The translations under genes were made by a program, and so were the position numbers. A stretch of 31,428 bases of DNA from an uncultured Collinsella sp. GTDB taxonomy: Bacteria > Actinomycetota > Coriobacteriia > Coriobacteriales > Coriobacteriaceae. The stretch lies in assembly GCA_958447445.1 (NCBI GenBank), contig CAUDAE010000007.1, forward strand, positions 1 to 31,428, in the 5' to 3' direction. The notes under the pieces were generated by a model. The model saw only the letters and a program-made list of their open reading frames with translations. It was not told the DNA's origin and did not search any database. Positions 14,436-25,165 of the stretch are shown here, one piece after another; position 1 is the first letter of the stretch, and each line of letters starts with the position of its first letter.

Positions 14436-15635
14436 ATGGCCGAGATCGTTCTCAAACATGTTCAGAAGGTGTATCCCAACAACGAGTCAAAAAAGAAGGG
14501 CTTCTTTGGCAAAAAGAAGAAGACCGAGGAGAAGAAGCACAACCTCAAGGTTACCGAGGACGGTGTGCTCGCTGTAGAGGACTTCAACCTCACCGTTCAC
14601 GACCAGGAGTTCGTCGTCCTCGTTGGCCCCTCTGGCTGCGGTAAGTCCACGACGATGCGCATGGTCGCCGGCCTGGAGGACATTACCTCGGGCGATGTGC
14701 TCATCGACGGCAAGCGTGTCAACGACGTGGCGCCCAAGGACCGCGACATCGCCATGGTGTTCCAGAGCTACGCTCTGTACCCCAATATGACGGTGTACGA
14801 GAACATGGCATTTACGCTCGAGCTCAAGAAGGTTCCCAAGGACGAGATCGACCGCAAGGTTCGCTCTGCTGCCGAGATTCTGGGCATTACCGAGTACCTC
14901 GACCGTAAGCCCAAGGCGCTCTCCGGCGGCCAGCGCCAGCGTGTCGCTATCGGCCGCGCCATCGTGCGTGACCCCAAGGTCTTCCTGATGGACGAGCCGC
15001 TGTCCAACCTGGACGCCAAACTTCGTAACCAGATGCGTGCCGAGCTCATTAAGCTGCGCCACGAGATCAAGGGCACGTTCATTTATGTTACTCACGACCA
15101 GACCGAGGCCATGACCCTTGGCGACCGTATCGTGGTCATGAAGGACGGCGTTGTCCAGCAGATCGCCACGCCGCAGGAGGTCTTCAACCATCCCGCGAAC
15201 ATCTTCGTCGCCGGCTTCATCGGCGTGCCGCAGATGAACTTCTTCGATGCCCAGCTGGTGCGCTCGGGCAACGGCTTTACCGTCAAGACCGAGGATATGA
15301 ACGTGGCGCTCGCCCCCGAGACTTGCGCTCAGCTTGCCCTCAACTGGGACGGCGGCGACGTGAAGGAGATTACGGCCGGCGTGCGTCCCGAGCAGATCCT
15401 GCTTGCCGACAAGGGCGAGGAGGGCGCGCTCCAGGGTACCGTCGAGGTGACCGAGCTCATGGGCTCGACCGAGCATGTCCACGTGACCGCTCCCGACGGC
15501 CAGTTTGTCCTGATTATCCCCGTCGTCGACCTCGAGGCCAAGGGCGCGCTCAAGGCTGGCGACACCATCTGGTTCAAGTTCGAGAAGAACGCGACCCACC
15601 TCTTCGATAAGGTCTCTGGCAAGAACCTTATCTAG
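14436..15635 (+). CDS. ABC sugar importer ATPase (MsmK/UgpC type) with a Lys-rich insertion
   Basis: A 399-residue ATPase with Walker A GPSGCGKST (about 66-74), signature LSGGQRQRVAIGRA (about 164-177), Walker B VFLMDEPLSNLD (about 184-195) and the switch His in YVTHDQTEAM. A C-terminal regulatory/TOBE region follows, of the kind that lets one ATPase serve several importers. Relative to typical MsmK/UgpC, the N-terminal part carries an extra stretch of about 25 residues rich in Lys and Glu (about 17-43, including KKKGFFGKKKKTEEKKHN) before the Walker A. It is the last gene of the importer operon, and a terminator follows at 15704. The start follows GAAAGG. Confidence 0.94.
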   Translation: MAEIVLKHVQKVYPNNESKKKGFFGKKKKTEEKKHNLKVTEDGVLAVEDFNLTVHDQEFVVLVGPSGCGKSTTMRMVAGLEDITSGDVLIDGKRVNDVAPKDRDIAMVFQSYALYPNMTVYENMAFTLELKKVPKDEIDRKVRSAAEILGITEYLDRKPKALSGGQRQRVAIGRAIVRDPKVFLMDEPLSNLDAKLRNQMRAELIKLRHEIKGTFIYVTHDQTEAMTLGDRIVVMKDGVVQQIATPQEVFNHPANIFVAGFIGVPQMNFFDAQLVRSGNGFTVKTEDMNVALAPETCAQLALNWDGGDVKEITAGVRPEQILLADKGEEGALQGTVEVTELMGSTEHVHVTAPDGQFVLIIPVVDLEAKGALKAGDTIWFKFEKNATHLFDKVSGKNLI

Positions 15636-15703
15636 GCCCGGTGCATCCAGGCCCTCCCTTTGGGCGACTGCGGTATTGCCATCCTTTTGCCGCGGTCACA
15701 TAT

Positions 15704-15748
15704 AAGGCTCCCCTCCCGTCCACTGGGCGAGAGGGGAGCCTTTCTTTG
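15704..15748 (+). terminator. ABC operon intrinsic terminator
   Basis: AAGGCTCCCCTC (15704-15715) pairs perfectly with GAGGGGAGCCTT (15731-15742), followed by TCTTTGT. Confidence 0.88.
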
Positions 15749-15750
15749 TG

Positions 15751-15967
15751 TTGTAACGGGTGAGGCTGATTTCGGACGTTAGATGTTACAGATCGAGTCG
15801 GTTCCGCTGAGCTAACCATTTCATCTAAATCTGTAACACCAAAGGTGAATTTCAGCTGCTAGATGTTACAGATTGAGATAAACCCAAGGGGAGGGGCCGG
15901 TATGTCTCGATCAGTAACAGCTGGGACCGTTTTGGTTGAGTAGTTGTTACAGATTGAGATTGTTTGG
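15751..15967. repeat. Degenerate ~80-bp tandem repeat with inverted GTTACAGAT motifs
   Basis: The motif GTTACAGAT(C/T)GAG starts at 15785, 15865 and 15946, spaced 80 and 81 bases. GTAAC motifs at 15753, 15833 and 15914 keep the same period. The inverted form ATCTGTAAC (15829-15837) pairs with 15785-15793, and GTCTCGATCAGTAAC (15904-15918) pairs with most of 15865-15879. Each unit can therefore form a stem of about 9-12 bp. No coding potential is apparent. The array lies in the 424-base gap between two convergent operons. Confidence 0.75.
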
Positions 15968-15999
15968 TCGAGTCGGGTCACAGGGTAACGTACGGACAC

Positions 16000-16033
16000 A
16001 AAAAACGGAGCCGCGTTGCCACGGCTCCGTTTC
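16000..16033 (-). terminator. malQ-glgP terminator
   Basis: On the minus strand AACGGAGCCG and CGGCTCCGTT pair around an 8-base loop, followed by a short T run. It lies about 30 bases after the glgP stop. It is placed to stop transcription coming from glgP. Confidence 0.85.
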
Positions 16034-16059
16034 TCAAGAGGATGGGTAAGGGAAGCGAA

Positions 16060-18327
<2,268 letters not shown>

Positions 18328-18373
18328 GTTTTCTCCTGTGATGGGTTGTTTCATGTCTGCAATTCATAAGAAG

Positions 18374-18407
18374 CCCGCGCGAGGGGATTGGGGTGGCCTC
18401 GCGCGGG
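18374..18407 (-). promoter_or_regulatory. Strong hairpin between malQ and glgP
   Basis: CCCGCGCGAGG (18374-18384) pairs perfectly with CCTCGCGCGGG (18397-18407). On the transcript it is followed by CTTCTT, not a real U run, so it may be a partial terminator or an mRNA-stability element. Confidence 0.6.
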
Positions 18408-18452
18408 AAAAGCAAGCGCGTCCGCACGGTGGGGGGTCGGGCGCGGTAGCTC

Positions 18453-19958
18453 CTATTGAGGAAGCTCGATTTCGGCTTCCGATGGGATGCGGAAGTAGGT
18501 CTCGGTCCAGTCGGTGAGTTTGTGCTCAAGCTCGCGGGTGATGGCGCCGTCGAGCATGCGCCAGGTCCAGTTGCCGCCCAGCGTGGCAGGGGTGTTGATG
18601 CGCGCCTCGTTGCCCAAGTTGAGCAGATCCTGCATGGTGTAGATGCACGTGTCGCTCACGCTGGCGGCGATGGTGCGATTGAGTGCATCTGCCATGGGTT
18701 CGCCGGCCTGCTGATGGGTGTACAGGGCTGCCTGCTCGCGCTGACGCGGGGTGGCCGTTCCCTCAAACCAACCGCGCGCCGTCTCGTTATCGTGGGTGCC
18801 CACATAGGCGACGGTGTTGGCGATGTAGTTATGCGGCAGGTAGTACGAGTTGGTACCCTCAAAGGCAAACTGCAGGATCTTCATGCCGGGGAAGCCCGAG
18901 TTGTCGCGCATGTCGATGACGCCGGGGGTGAGGAAGCCCAGGTCCTCGGCGATGATGGGCAGTGTGCCGAGCTTTTCCTCGAGCGTCTTGAAGAACTTAA
19001 GGCCGGGACCCTGCGTCCACGAACCGTAGGACGAATCGGGTGAGGAGAACGGCACCTCCCAATAGGCTTCGAAGCCGCGGAAGTGATCCAGGCGGATGAC
19101 GTCGTACATGTCGAGGGCGGCGCGAATGCGGCCCTCCCACCAGGAGAAGCCGTCGGACTCCATGGCGTCCCAGTCGTAGATGGGGTTGCCCCAGTACTGG
19201 CCGGTGGCCGAGAACTGGTCGGGCGGCGTGCCGGCGACGCTCACGGGATTGCCGGCGGCGTCGATCTTAAAGAGCTCAGGCGTCGCCCACATCTCGACGG
19301 AGTCACGCGAGACATAGATGGGCAGGTCGCCGATGATGAGAATGTCGCGCTCGTTGGCATAGGCCTTGAGGCGGCTCCATTGGCGGTCGAAGAAATACTG
19401 CGTCATCTGGTGGTAGAGCATGCGCGCGGGATGGGCGGCGCAGACCTTGGCAGATGCTTCGCCGCGGGTGCGCAGTTCTGCGGGCCACTCCCAAAAGGCC
19501 TTGAGTCCGCACTCCTCTTTGACGGTCATGAACTCGCAGTAGGGGATGAGCCAGTCCTCGTTGGCCTGGATAAAGTCATCGAAATCGGCCGGCTTGTCGG
19601 CAGCAAAGCGCTCGGCGGCGCGGTCGAGAATCTGACGGCGGCCGCCAAAGATAGCACCGTAGTCGACATTGCTGGGGTCGGATCCCAGGTACACGCCATC
19701 GATATCGCGCTGCTCCAGATACCCTGCCTCGACAAGCTCGGCAAAGTCGATAAAGTTGGGGTTGCCTGCGCGGGCCGAGAACGACTGATAGGGCGAATCG
19801 CCATAGCTGGTCGTCGTAAGGGGCAGAATCTGCCAGTAATGTTGTTTGCACGAGGCGAGAAAATCGACGAAGTCGTAGGCATTCCAACCAAAGCCGCCGA
19901 TTCCGTATGGTCCGGGCAGAGATGAGACGGGCATGAGGACGCCGCTTGCACGCTCCAT
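18453..19958 (-). CDS. malQ: 4-alpha-glucanotransferase (amylomaltase)
   Basis: A GH77 enzyme of about 501 residues that transfers maltosyl units between maltodextrins and releases glucose. The three catalytic regions are visible: RLDHFRGFEAYWEVP with the nucleophile Asp, AEDLGFLTPGV with the acid/base Glu, and GTHDNETARGW. The N-terminal substrate region has SPYQSFSARAGNPNFIDF. The start is placed at the ATG at 19958, preceded by GGTGAG; in-frame upstream TTG/GTG codons at 19973 and 19970 are weaker. It is the first gene of the malQ-glgP unit. A GTTTAAAC palindrome lies 101 bases upstream. Confidence 0.95.
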   Translation of the reverse strand: MERASGVLMPVSSLPGPYGIGGFGWNAYDFVDFLASCKQHYWQILPLTTTSYGDSPYQSFSARAGNPNFIDFAELVEAGYLEQRDIDGVYLGSDPSNVDYGAIFGGRRQILDRAAERFAADKPADFDDFIQANEDWLIPYCEFMTVKEECGLKAFWEWPAELRTRGEASAKVCAAHPARMLYHQMTQYFFDRQWSRLKAYANERDILIIGDLPIYVSRDSVEMWATPELFKIDAAGNPVSVAGTPPDQFSATGQYWGNPIYDWDAMESDGFSWWEGRIRAALDMYDVIRLDHFRGFEAYWEVPFSSPDSSYGSWTQGPGLKFFKTLEEKLGTLPIIAEDLGFLTPGVIDMRDNSGFPGMKILQFAFEGTNSYYLPHNYIANTVAYVGTHDNETARGWFEGTATPRQREQAALYTHQQAGEPMADALNRTIAASVSDTCIYTMQDLLNLGNEARINTPATLGGNWTWRMLDGAITRELEHKLTDWTETYFRIPSEAEIELPQ

Positions 19959-20043
19959 GAATGCGCTCACCAACCTTCTTGTTGTGGGGTCGGCCTGCCG
20001 ATGGGTGTGCAGTCCGCCTCCGATGTTCTGATTCGATACGCCT

Positions 20044-20066
20044 ATTGTAAAACATGTTGTTTAAAC
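20044..20066 (-). promoter_or_regulatory. malQ promoter with GTTTAAAC operator
   Basis: On the minus strand GTTTAAAC (20059-20066) lies about 9 bases upstream of a -10-like TACAAT (20044-20049), inside the promoter spacer. The flanks ACATGTT and ACATGT extend the dyad. The same palindrome precedes the PTS-HAD and gntR genes. Confidence 0.5.
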
Positions 20067-20122
20067 ATGTACAGGCAAGATAAAAAAGTTGGTCGATTTT
20101 CGGCGAATGGTTACATGCCATG

Positions 20123-20157
20123 AAAAAAGCCCCGACCTCACAACGTGAGATCGGGGC
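20123..20157 (-). terminator. galE intrinsic terminator
   Basis: On the minus strand GCCCCGATCTCAC pairs with GTGAGGTCGGGGC (one wobble) around a 3-base loop, followed by TTTTTT. It lies 22 bases past the galE stop. Confidence 0.9.
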
Positions 20158-20179
20158 AAGAGCGGTATGTAGGTTTTTG

Positions 20180-21241
20180 CTACTCGGCGTCGGCGAAGCC
20201 GTTGGGGTTGTGGCTCTGCCAGTTCCAGCTATCGCGGCACATGTCCGCGATGTCGTACTGGGCCTTCCAGCCCATCATGCGCTTGGCCTTGGAGGCATCG
20301 CACCAGTTGGCAGCGATGTCGCCGGCGCGGCGCTCGCGGATCACGTAGGGCAGCTCCTTGCCACAAGCCTTGGAGAAGGCGGCGACGACCTCGAGTACCG
20401 AGGTGCCGGTGCCGGTGCCCAAGTTAAAGATCTCGACGCCGGTCTTGCCGTTCATCCAGTTAAGGGCAGCAACGTGACCAGAGGCCAGATCGCACACGTG
20501 GATGTAGTCGCGCACGCCGGTGCCGTCGGGGGTGGGGTAGTCGTTGCCAAAGACCTGAACGGCCTCGAGCTTGCCCACGGCGACCTGGGCGACATAGGGC
20601 ACCAGGTTGTTGGGGATGCCCTTGGGATCCTCGCCGATCAGGCCCGACGGATGGGCGCCGATGGGATTGAAATAACGGAGTAGCACGACGTCCCACTCGG
20701 GGTCGGCGGTGTGGACGTCCATAAGGATCTGCTCGATCATCCACTTGGTCCAACCATAGGGGTTGGTCGCGGGCTTCTTAGGATCCTCCTCGGTGACGGG
20801 CGGGTTGTCCGGGTCGCCGTAGACGGTCGAGGAGCTCGAGAAGATGATGGACTTGCAGCCATGGCTGCGCATGACGTCGATGAGCACCAGGGTGTTCTCG
20901 ATGTTGTTGTGATAGTACTCGACGGGCTTGCTCACCGACTCGCCGACGGCCTTAAAGCCGGCAAAGTGGATGACGCGGTCGATCTGATGGGTATCGAAGA
21001 TCTTGTTCATCGCATCGCGGTCGAGCACGTTGGCCTCGTAGAAGGTGAGGTTCTTGGCGGCCTCGTCGCCCACGATGGTCTTGACGCGGTCGACGGCGAC
21101 GGCGCTGGAGTTGGAGAGATCATCGACGATGACGACCTGGTAGCCACCCTCGAGCAGCTGAACGACGGTGTGCGAGCCGATAAAGCCGGCGCCACCGGTA
21201 ACGAGGACGCAGGTGTCTTTGGGGTCGAGTGCTTTGGACAT
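20180..21241 (-). CDS. galE: UDP-glucose 4-epimerase
   Basis: A 353-residue short-chain dehydrogenase/reductase that interconverts UDP-glucose and UDP-galactose using bound NAD. The Rossmann motif VTGGAGFIGSH lies near the N-terminus, the catalytic pair is in NPYGWTKWMIEQ (YxxxK), and SSSSTVYGDP is the preceding Ser/Thr region. The start is the ATG at 21241 after AGGAG; the frame stays open much further upstream, but those codons have no ribosome binding site. It has its own terminator and promoter, so it is monocistronic beside malQ. Confidence 0.96.
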   Translation of the reverse strand: MSKALDPKDTCVLVTGGAGFIGSHTVVQLLEGGYQVVIVDDLSNSSAVAVDRVKTIVGDEAAKNLTFYEANVLDRDAMNKIFDTHQIDRVIHFAGFKAVGESVSKPVEYYHNNIENTLVLIDVMRSHGCKSIIFSSSSTVYGDPDNPPVTEEDPKKPATNPYGWTKWMIEQILMDVHTADPEWDVVLLRYFNPIGAHPSGLIGEDPKGIPNNLVPYVAQVAVGKLEAVQVFGNDYPTPDGTGVRDYIHVCDLASGHVAALNWMNGKTGVEIFNLGTGTGTSVLEVVAAFSKACGKELPYVIRERRAGDIAANWCDASKAKRMMGWKAQYDIADMCRDSWNWQSHNPNGFADAE

Positions 21242-21278
21242 GTAGTCTCCTATCGAATCAGGAACACTTCTAGAGGGG

Positions 21279-21284
21279 AGTATA
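21279..21284 (-). promoter_or_regulatory. galE -10 element
   Basis: TATACT on the minus strand lies 38 bases before the galE start. No convincing -35 is visible (TTGGGC is 14 bases upstream, too close). Confidence 0.35.
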
Positions 21285-21434
21285 GCGCAGGCGGGGACGC
21301 CCAAATCGTGCGCAGTAGAAAAGCAGAGGATTATGTTAACGTACTCATAAAAGAGCTTGCGTACGCATAACCTGATCTTTGGCATTTGCTTACGAGCCGC
21401 CGACCTTGCAGTTTCCTGCCGTTCGTGGAAATCG

Positions 21435-21462
21435 TTGGGACGCGCCATATGTACGCTAATAT
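21435..21462 (+). promoter_or_regulatory. Promoter of the peptidoglycan hydrolase gene
   Basis: TTGGGA (21435-21440) and TAATAT (21457-21462) are separated by 16 bases, leaving a leader of about 38 bases that ends in the Shine-Dalgarno ACGGAG. Confidence 0.5.
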
Positions 21463-21506
21463 GTATGAGTTGAGCGACATATAAATAAGCATGTAACGGA
21501 GTACAT

Positions 21507-22715
21507 ATGTCACCAAACAGCGATTCCATCCTTTCCCAGGAGCTCTCGCGCCGCACTGCCCTCAAGGCCCTGTTCGGCGCCGCTTCTGCGGCAGTTCTTT
21601 TTGGCCTGCCCGCTCGCGCCCATGCGGCGGAGGCTTCCAAAGAAACCACCGATAAACTGAATGCCGCCCAGGCCCAGCTCGACGAGGTTCAGGCCCAGCT
21701 CGACAGCATCGCAAATGAGTATGCGGCGCTGGCCAACAAGAATGCCCAGACCCTCAACGACATCGAGAATGTCCAGGGCAAGATTGACGACACGCAGGCC
21801 CAGATCGATGAAAAGAAGGCCGAGCTCAAGAAGAAGCGCAACGACCTTTCCGATCGCGTGGCCGCCAGCTACAAGTCCGGCGGCACGAACATCCTGTCGC
21901 TGCTGCTGGCCTCTGGCTCGTTTGAGGAACTCGTCGCCAACGCGCATTACGTTGAGAAGATCAACAAGAGCGACCGCGACGCCATCGAGGACATTCAGAC
22001 CATCCAGGAAGAGCTCGATGCGCAAAAGACCGAGCTCGAAGCACAAAAGGCCGACCTGGAGAAACTCAAGGACCAGCAGACGGCTCAGATGCAGGATATG
22101 CAGGCCAAGCAGCAAGAAGTCCAGACCGTGCTGAACGGTCTTTCCGACGACGTCAAGGAGCTCATGGCTCAGCGTGATTCCGAGATCCTCGCTGCCGCCC
22201 AGGCTGAGGAGGCCGCTAGGAAGGCGGCTGCGGCAGCCGCGGCCTCTGCGAACAAGAACAATTCCTACTCGGGTGGTTCGAGCTCGGGTGGCGGATCGTA
22301 TGCCGGCGGCACCCCGCAACAGACGGGCGGTTCGGGCAAGCAGCAGGCCGTCGTCAACGCGTGCTACTCCACGCCTTCGCCGGGTCAGAACTGGTGCGCG
22401 GCGTGGGTCACCAATGTCTTCCGTAACGCCGGCGTTGGCTACTTTGGAGGCAATGCGTGCGACATGTTTAACGCCTGGTGCTATAGCTCCGACCGCTCGG
22501 CGCTGCAGGTGGGCATGATCGTGGCCGATTCCTCGCACAGCGGCACGGGTGCTCCGGGTCTTATCTACGGTCATGTGGGTATCTACGTTGGCGGCGGCAT
22601 CGTTATGAGCAACGAGGGTGCCATTACGTCTAAGTCGCTCGATTCGTTCATTAGCTTTTATGGTACTGGCTCTGGCGTGCGTTGGGGCTGGCTTGGCGGT
22701 ATTGCGCTGTCGTAA
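21507..22715 (+). CDS. PcsB/RipC-like secreted peptidoglycan hydrolase
   Basis: 402 residues. The N-terminus has a twin-arginine motif (LSRRTALKALF) and a cleavage-like AHA-AEA, so it is probably exported by Tat. Residues about 45-235 are a long heptad coiled coil, like the FtsX-binding region of PcsB and RipC that keeps the hydrolase inactive until division. An Ala-rich stretch and a Gly/Ser-rich linker follow. The last 120 residues are a Cys-peptidase domain of CHAP or NlpC/P60 type: NWCAAWVTNVF carries the probable catalytic Cys and YGHVGIYVGGG the His. The family choice between CHAP and NlpC is uncertain. It has its own promoter and is followed by a long-hairpin repeat and a terminator. 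Confidence 0.85.
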   Translation: MSPNSDSILSQELSRRTALKALFGAASAAVLFGLPARAHAAEASKETTDKLNAAQAQLDEVQAQLDSIANEYAALANKNAQTLNDIENVQGKIDDTQAQIDEKKAELKKKRNDLSDRVAASYKSGGTNILSLLLASGSFEELVANAHYVEKINKSDRDAIEDIQTIQEELDAQKTELEAQKADLEKLKDQQTAQMQDMQAKQQEVQTVLNGLSDDVKELMAQRDSEILAAAQAEEAARKAAAAAAASANKNNSYSGGSSSGGGSYAGGTPQQTGGSGKQQAVVNACYSTPSPGQNWCAAWVTNVFRNAGVGYFGGNACDMFNAWCYSSDRSALQVGMIVADSSHSGTGAPGLIYGHVGIYVGGGIVMSNEGAITSKSLDSFISFYGTGSGVRWGWLGGIALS

Positions 22716-22727
22716 CTGCGGCTTGGT

Positions 22728-22852
22728 CCGGGACAGCCCGAGAGGCATAAGGTTGCCTGCTCGGGCAGTCCTGCTCGCACGGAGAGCACATTAAGTGCTC
22801 TCCGGCTCGTGCGGAACTCGCGATCAACCTTATGCCTCTCGGACTGTCCCGG
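22728..22852 (+). repeat. Long-hairpin repeat, copy C (complete)
   Basis: The outer arms CCGGGACAGCCCG... (22728-22755) and 22825-22852 pair at 27 of 28 positions. The inner stem GGAGAGCAC (22781-22789) / GTGCTCTCC (22795-22803) closes ATTAA. The conserved blocks CAGTCCTGCTC and GTGCGGAACTCGCGAT match copy B, while the outer arms share almost no sequence with those of copy B apart from the innermost bases. It starts 13 bases after the stop of the hydrolase gene. Confidence 0.9.
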
Positions 22853-22907
22853 CCCTCTCGGGTCCTGAGCGCGACACACCGGACTGGGTTATCTGAATAA
22901 ATATGGT

Positions 22908-22935
22908 GAAGGCCCCTTTCGGGGCCTTCTTTTTT
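22908..22935 (+). terminator. Terminator of the peptidoglycan hydrolase gene
   Basis: GAAGGCCCC and GGGGCCTTC pair around TTTC, followed by six T residues that touch the murB stop codon on the other strand. Confidence 0.88.
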
Positions 22936-23896
22936 AGAGGAATTCGCCTACTCGGTGGACTTCGGGTTCTAGGTCTACGTTGAATTGGTCTTTGACGGTT
23001 GCCTGGATGTGGCGGATGAGTTCGTCGACATCGGCGGCGGTGGCATGGCCGGCGTTGACGATGAAGCCGCAGTGCTTCTCGCTCACCTGCGCGCCGCCAA
23101 CGGCGTGTCCTCGCAGGCCGGCGTCCATGATGAGCTTGCCGGCAAAGTAGCCCTCGGGGCGCTTGAAAGTGGAGCCGGCACTCGGCATGTCGAGCGGCTG
23201 CTTGTCCTCGCGGCGCTGGCGGTAGTCGTCCATGTCGGCCTTGATCATCGCGGCGTTGCCCGGGGCGAGGTTAAAGGTGGCAGAGAGCACGATAAAGCCG
23301 TCGTCGGCGATGCGGCTCTTGCGATAGCCCAGGTTAAGCTCGTCGACGTCGAACTCAATGATATTGCCGCTGCCGCGGGTGCCGTCGTCGAGCGCGCGGG
23401 CGGGCTTATAGACGCGCACAGACTCCAAAACATCGGCCATGCAGGCGCCGTAGGCACCGGCGTTCATATAGCAGGCGCCACCGACCGAGCCGGGGATGCC
23501 CGAGAGGGGCTCCATGCCGGTGAGGCAGGCTTTGGCGGCAGCCGCGGCGACATCGGAAAGCAAGGCGCCAGCTGCCGCCGTGACGTGCGTGCCGTCGACG
23601 GTGATGTCGGAGAGGCCCTCGCCCAGCGCTACGACGACGCCGCGGATACCCTTGTCACCGACGAGCAGGTCGGAGCCGTTGCCCACGATGCTGAGTGGCA
23701 GATCGCAGCGATAGCAGGTATCGAGCGTGGCGACGAGTCCCTGCTCGGTATCGGGTGTGACAAAGACATCGGCCGGGCCGCCGATCTTAAACGTGGTGTG
23801 CTCGCGCATGGGCTCGCTCATGAGCACGTTGTCCTCGCCGGCAACACCGGCGAGCGCGCAGAGCAGGTCCTCGTTAAAAAAGTCATTCTCGTGCAT
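22934..23896 (-). CDS. murB: UDP-N-acetylenolpyruvoylglucosamine reductase
   Basis: A 320-residue FAD enzyme that reduces UDP-GlcNAc-enolpyruvate to UDP-MurNAc in peptidoglycan synthesis. The FAD region contains VGNGSDLLV, then GIPGSVGGACYMNAGAYG. The catalytic serine is in PSAGSTFKRPEGYFAGKLI, and the C-terminal Glu lies in LEPEVHRVGEF. The start is the ATG at 23896, with AAGGCGG upstream; in-frame codons further upstream run into the promoter and inverted repeat. It is convergent with the hydrolase gene. Its 3' end touches that gene's terminator. Confidence 0.96.
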   Translation of the reverse strand: MHENDFFNEDLLCALAGVAGEDNVLMSEPMREHTTFKIGGPADVFVTPDTEQGLVATLDTCYRCDLPLSIVGNGSDLLVGDKGIRGVVVALGEGLSDITVDGTHVTAAAGALLSDVAAAAAKACLTGMEPLSGIPGSVGGACYMNAGAYGACMADVLESVRVYKPARALDDGTRGSGNIIEFDVDELNLGYRKSRIADDGFIVLSATFNLAPGNAAMIKADMDDYRQRREDKQPLDMPSAGSTFKRPEGYFAGKLIMDAGLRGHAVGGAQVSEKHCGFIVNAGHATAADVDELIRHIQATVKDQFNVDLEPEVHRVGEFL

Positions 23897-23939
23897 ACGA
23901 ATATCCGCCTTATGGTGGTCGTTTTCATTAATCGAATGC

Positions 23940-24025
23940 AATATACCCCACCCGGATGGATTTGGTGCAAAGTAACCTGACCCCAATGCATCACATGGCG
24001 CAAAGGGGTTAGGTTGCTTTGCGCC
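23940..24025. repeat. 21-bp inverted repeat between murB and lacI-family gene, with murB promoter
   Basis: GGTGCAAAGTAACC... (23964-23984) and GGGGTTAGGTTGC... (24005-24025) are inverted copies matching at 18 of 21 positions, with a 20-base loop. A candidate murB promoter overlaps the first arm: on the minus strand TTGCAC (23965-23970) and TATATT (23940-23945) with 19-base spacing. The lacI-family gene, divergent to murB, has a -10-like TATACT at 24096-24101. The repeat may be an operator, a remnant of a small mobile element, or both. Confidence 0.55.
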
Positions 24026-24136
24026 AATCGCGGCGATAAAACAGCCGTCTACCGGATTGGTAAAGTGTTTATCATCAAGGTAGAGGGACGGTCGCTATAC
24101 TTTCAAGAGATTGCGCGAATACTCGGAAGGAGCGAG

Positions 24137-25165
24137 ATGGGCAACAAAGTTACTCTCAAGCAGATTGCCCAGGAGGTGGGGCTTTCCCCCTCGTCGGTCT
24201 CGCTTGTCCTTAACAACCGGCCCTGTCGAATCTCGGAAGAAAACCGCAAGCTCATCAAAGAGGTCGCGGCGCGCAACCACTATGTTCCCAACCAGATCGC
24301 GCGCAGCCTGGTCATGCGCGAGTCGCGCACGCTGGGCCTTATCGTCCCTAACATCGAGAGCCGCTTTTTTGCCTCGCTCGCCGGTAGCCTGGAAAAGCGC
24401 TGCCGCGAGGACGGCTATGCGCTCTTCATTACCAGCTCGGGCGGAAGCGCCGATGACGATCTGGAGCTGCTGCGCCAGCTGGTGACGCGCGGCGTCGATG
24501 GCGTCTTCCTGGTCGTGGGCGACGAGTTCTCCGACGATCGCGCCCTGCGCGAAGAAGTCAGCCACCTGCCCATCCCGGCCGTAATGGTCGACCGTGCCAT
24601 TGAGGGACTCGAGTGCGACAAGGTGATGTTCGATCACGAGATGGGCGGCTACATGGCCACCCGCTATCTGATCGAGCAGGGCCACCGTCGCATTGCCTGC
24701 TTGGTTAACGCGCGCCGTTCCAATACGGGGCGTAAGCGACTTGCCGGCTATGAGCGCGCGCTGCGCGAGGTTGGCCTGCCTATCGACGCACGTTTGGAGT
24801 TTGAGAGCGAGTACTACATTCCGAGTGCATACGAGGCCTCGGAGGCGGTGCTCGCAACTGATGCCACCGCTGTGTTCGCAAGTTCGGATAACATCGCCCT
24901 CGGTCTGCTCAAGCGCTTGCACGAGATGGGGAAGAGCATTCCGGGCGATATTTCGGTCGTAAGCTATGACAACTCGGCGGCCGACGTTCTCTTTGAGCCG
25001 GCGCTGACCGCCATTGAGCAGGATCCTGGTGTCCTTGCGGAGCATGCTTTTGGCTGCATGTCCAAGCGTCTTGCCGGTAGGGGCGGTAGGCGTGCCGAAG
25101 AGGTCGTCCTGGAGCCGGCACTTATCGTTAAGGGCAGCGTGCTCGAACTTACCGAATGTAGCTAA
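24137..25165 (+). CDS. LacI-family transcriptional regulator
   Basis: A 342-residue regulator. The N-terminal helix-turn-helix is VTLKQIAQEVGLSPSSVSLV, with the hinge-type segment RNHYVPNQIARSLV near 50-65. A periplasmic-binding-protein-like effector domain follows from GLIVPNIESRFFASL, and the SYDNSAADVLFEPALTAIEQ region is typical of sugar-responsive members. The start at 24137 follows GGAAGGAG. It is not adjacent to an obvious sugar operon, so its target is unknown. Candidate targets are itself, the divergent murB side, or a locus elsewhere. Confidence 0.92.
   Translation: MGNKVTLKQIAQEVGLSPSSVSLVLNNRPCRISEENRKLIKEVAARNHYVPNQIARSLVMRESRTLGLIVPNIESRFFASLAGSLEKRCREDGYALFITSSGGSADDDLELLRQLVTRGVDGVFLVVGDEFSDDRALREEVSHLPIPAVMVDRAIEGLECDKVMFDHEMGGYMATRYLIEQGHRRIACLVNARRSNTGRKRLAGYERALREVGLPIDARLEFESEYYIPSAYEASEAVLATDATAVFASSDNIALGLLKRLHEMGKSIPGDISVVSYDNSAADVLFEPALTAIEQDPGVLAEHAFGCMSKRLAGRGGRRAEEVVLEPALIVKGSVLELTECS

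Noticed and set aside
14487..15599. Long open frame antisense to the ABC ATPase (370 codons)
   Set aside because: It is a shadow of a well-supported ATPase gene and shows no motif or start signal of its own.
15751..15967. CRISPR array
   Set aside because: Repeats are degenerate, partly inverted, and occur only about three times, without uniform spacers or cas genes.
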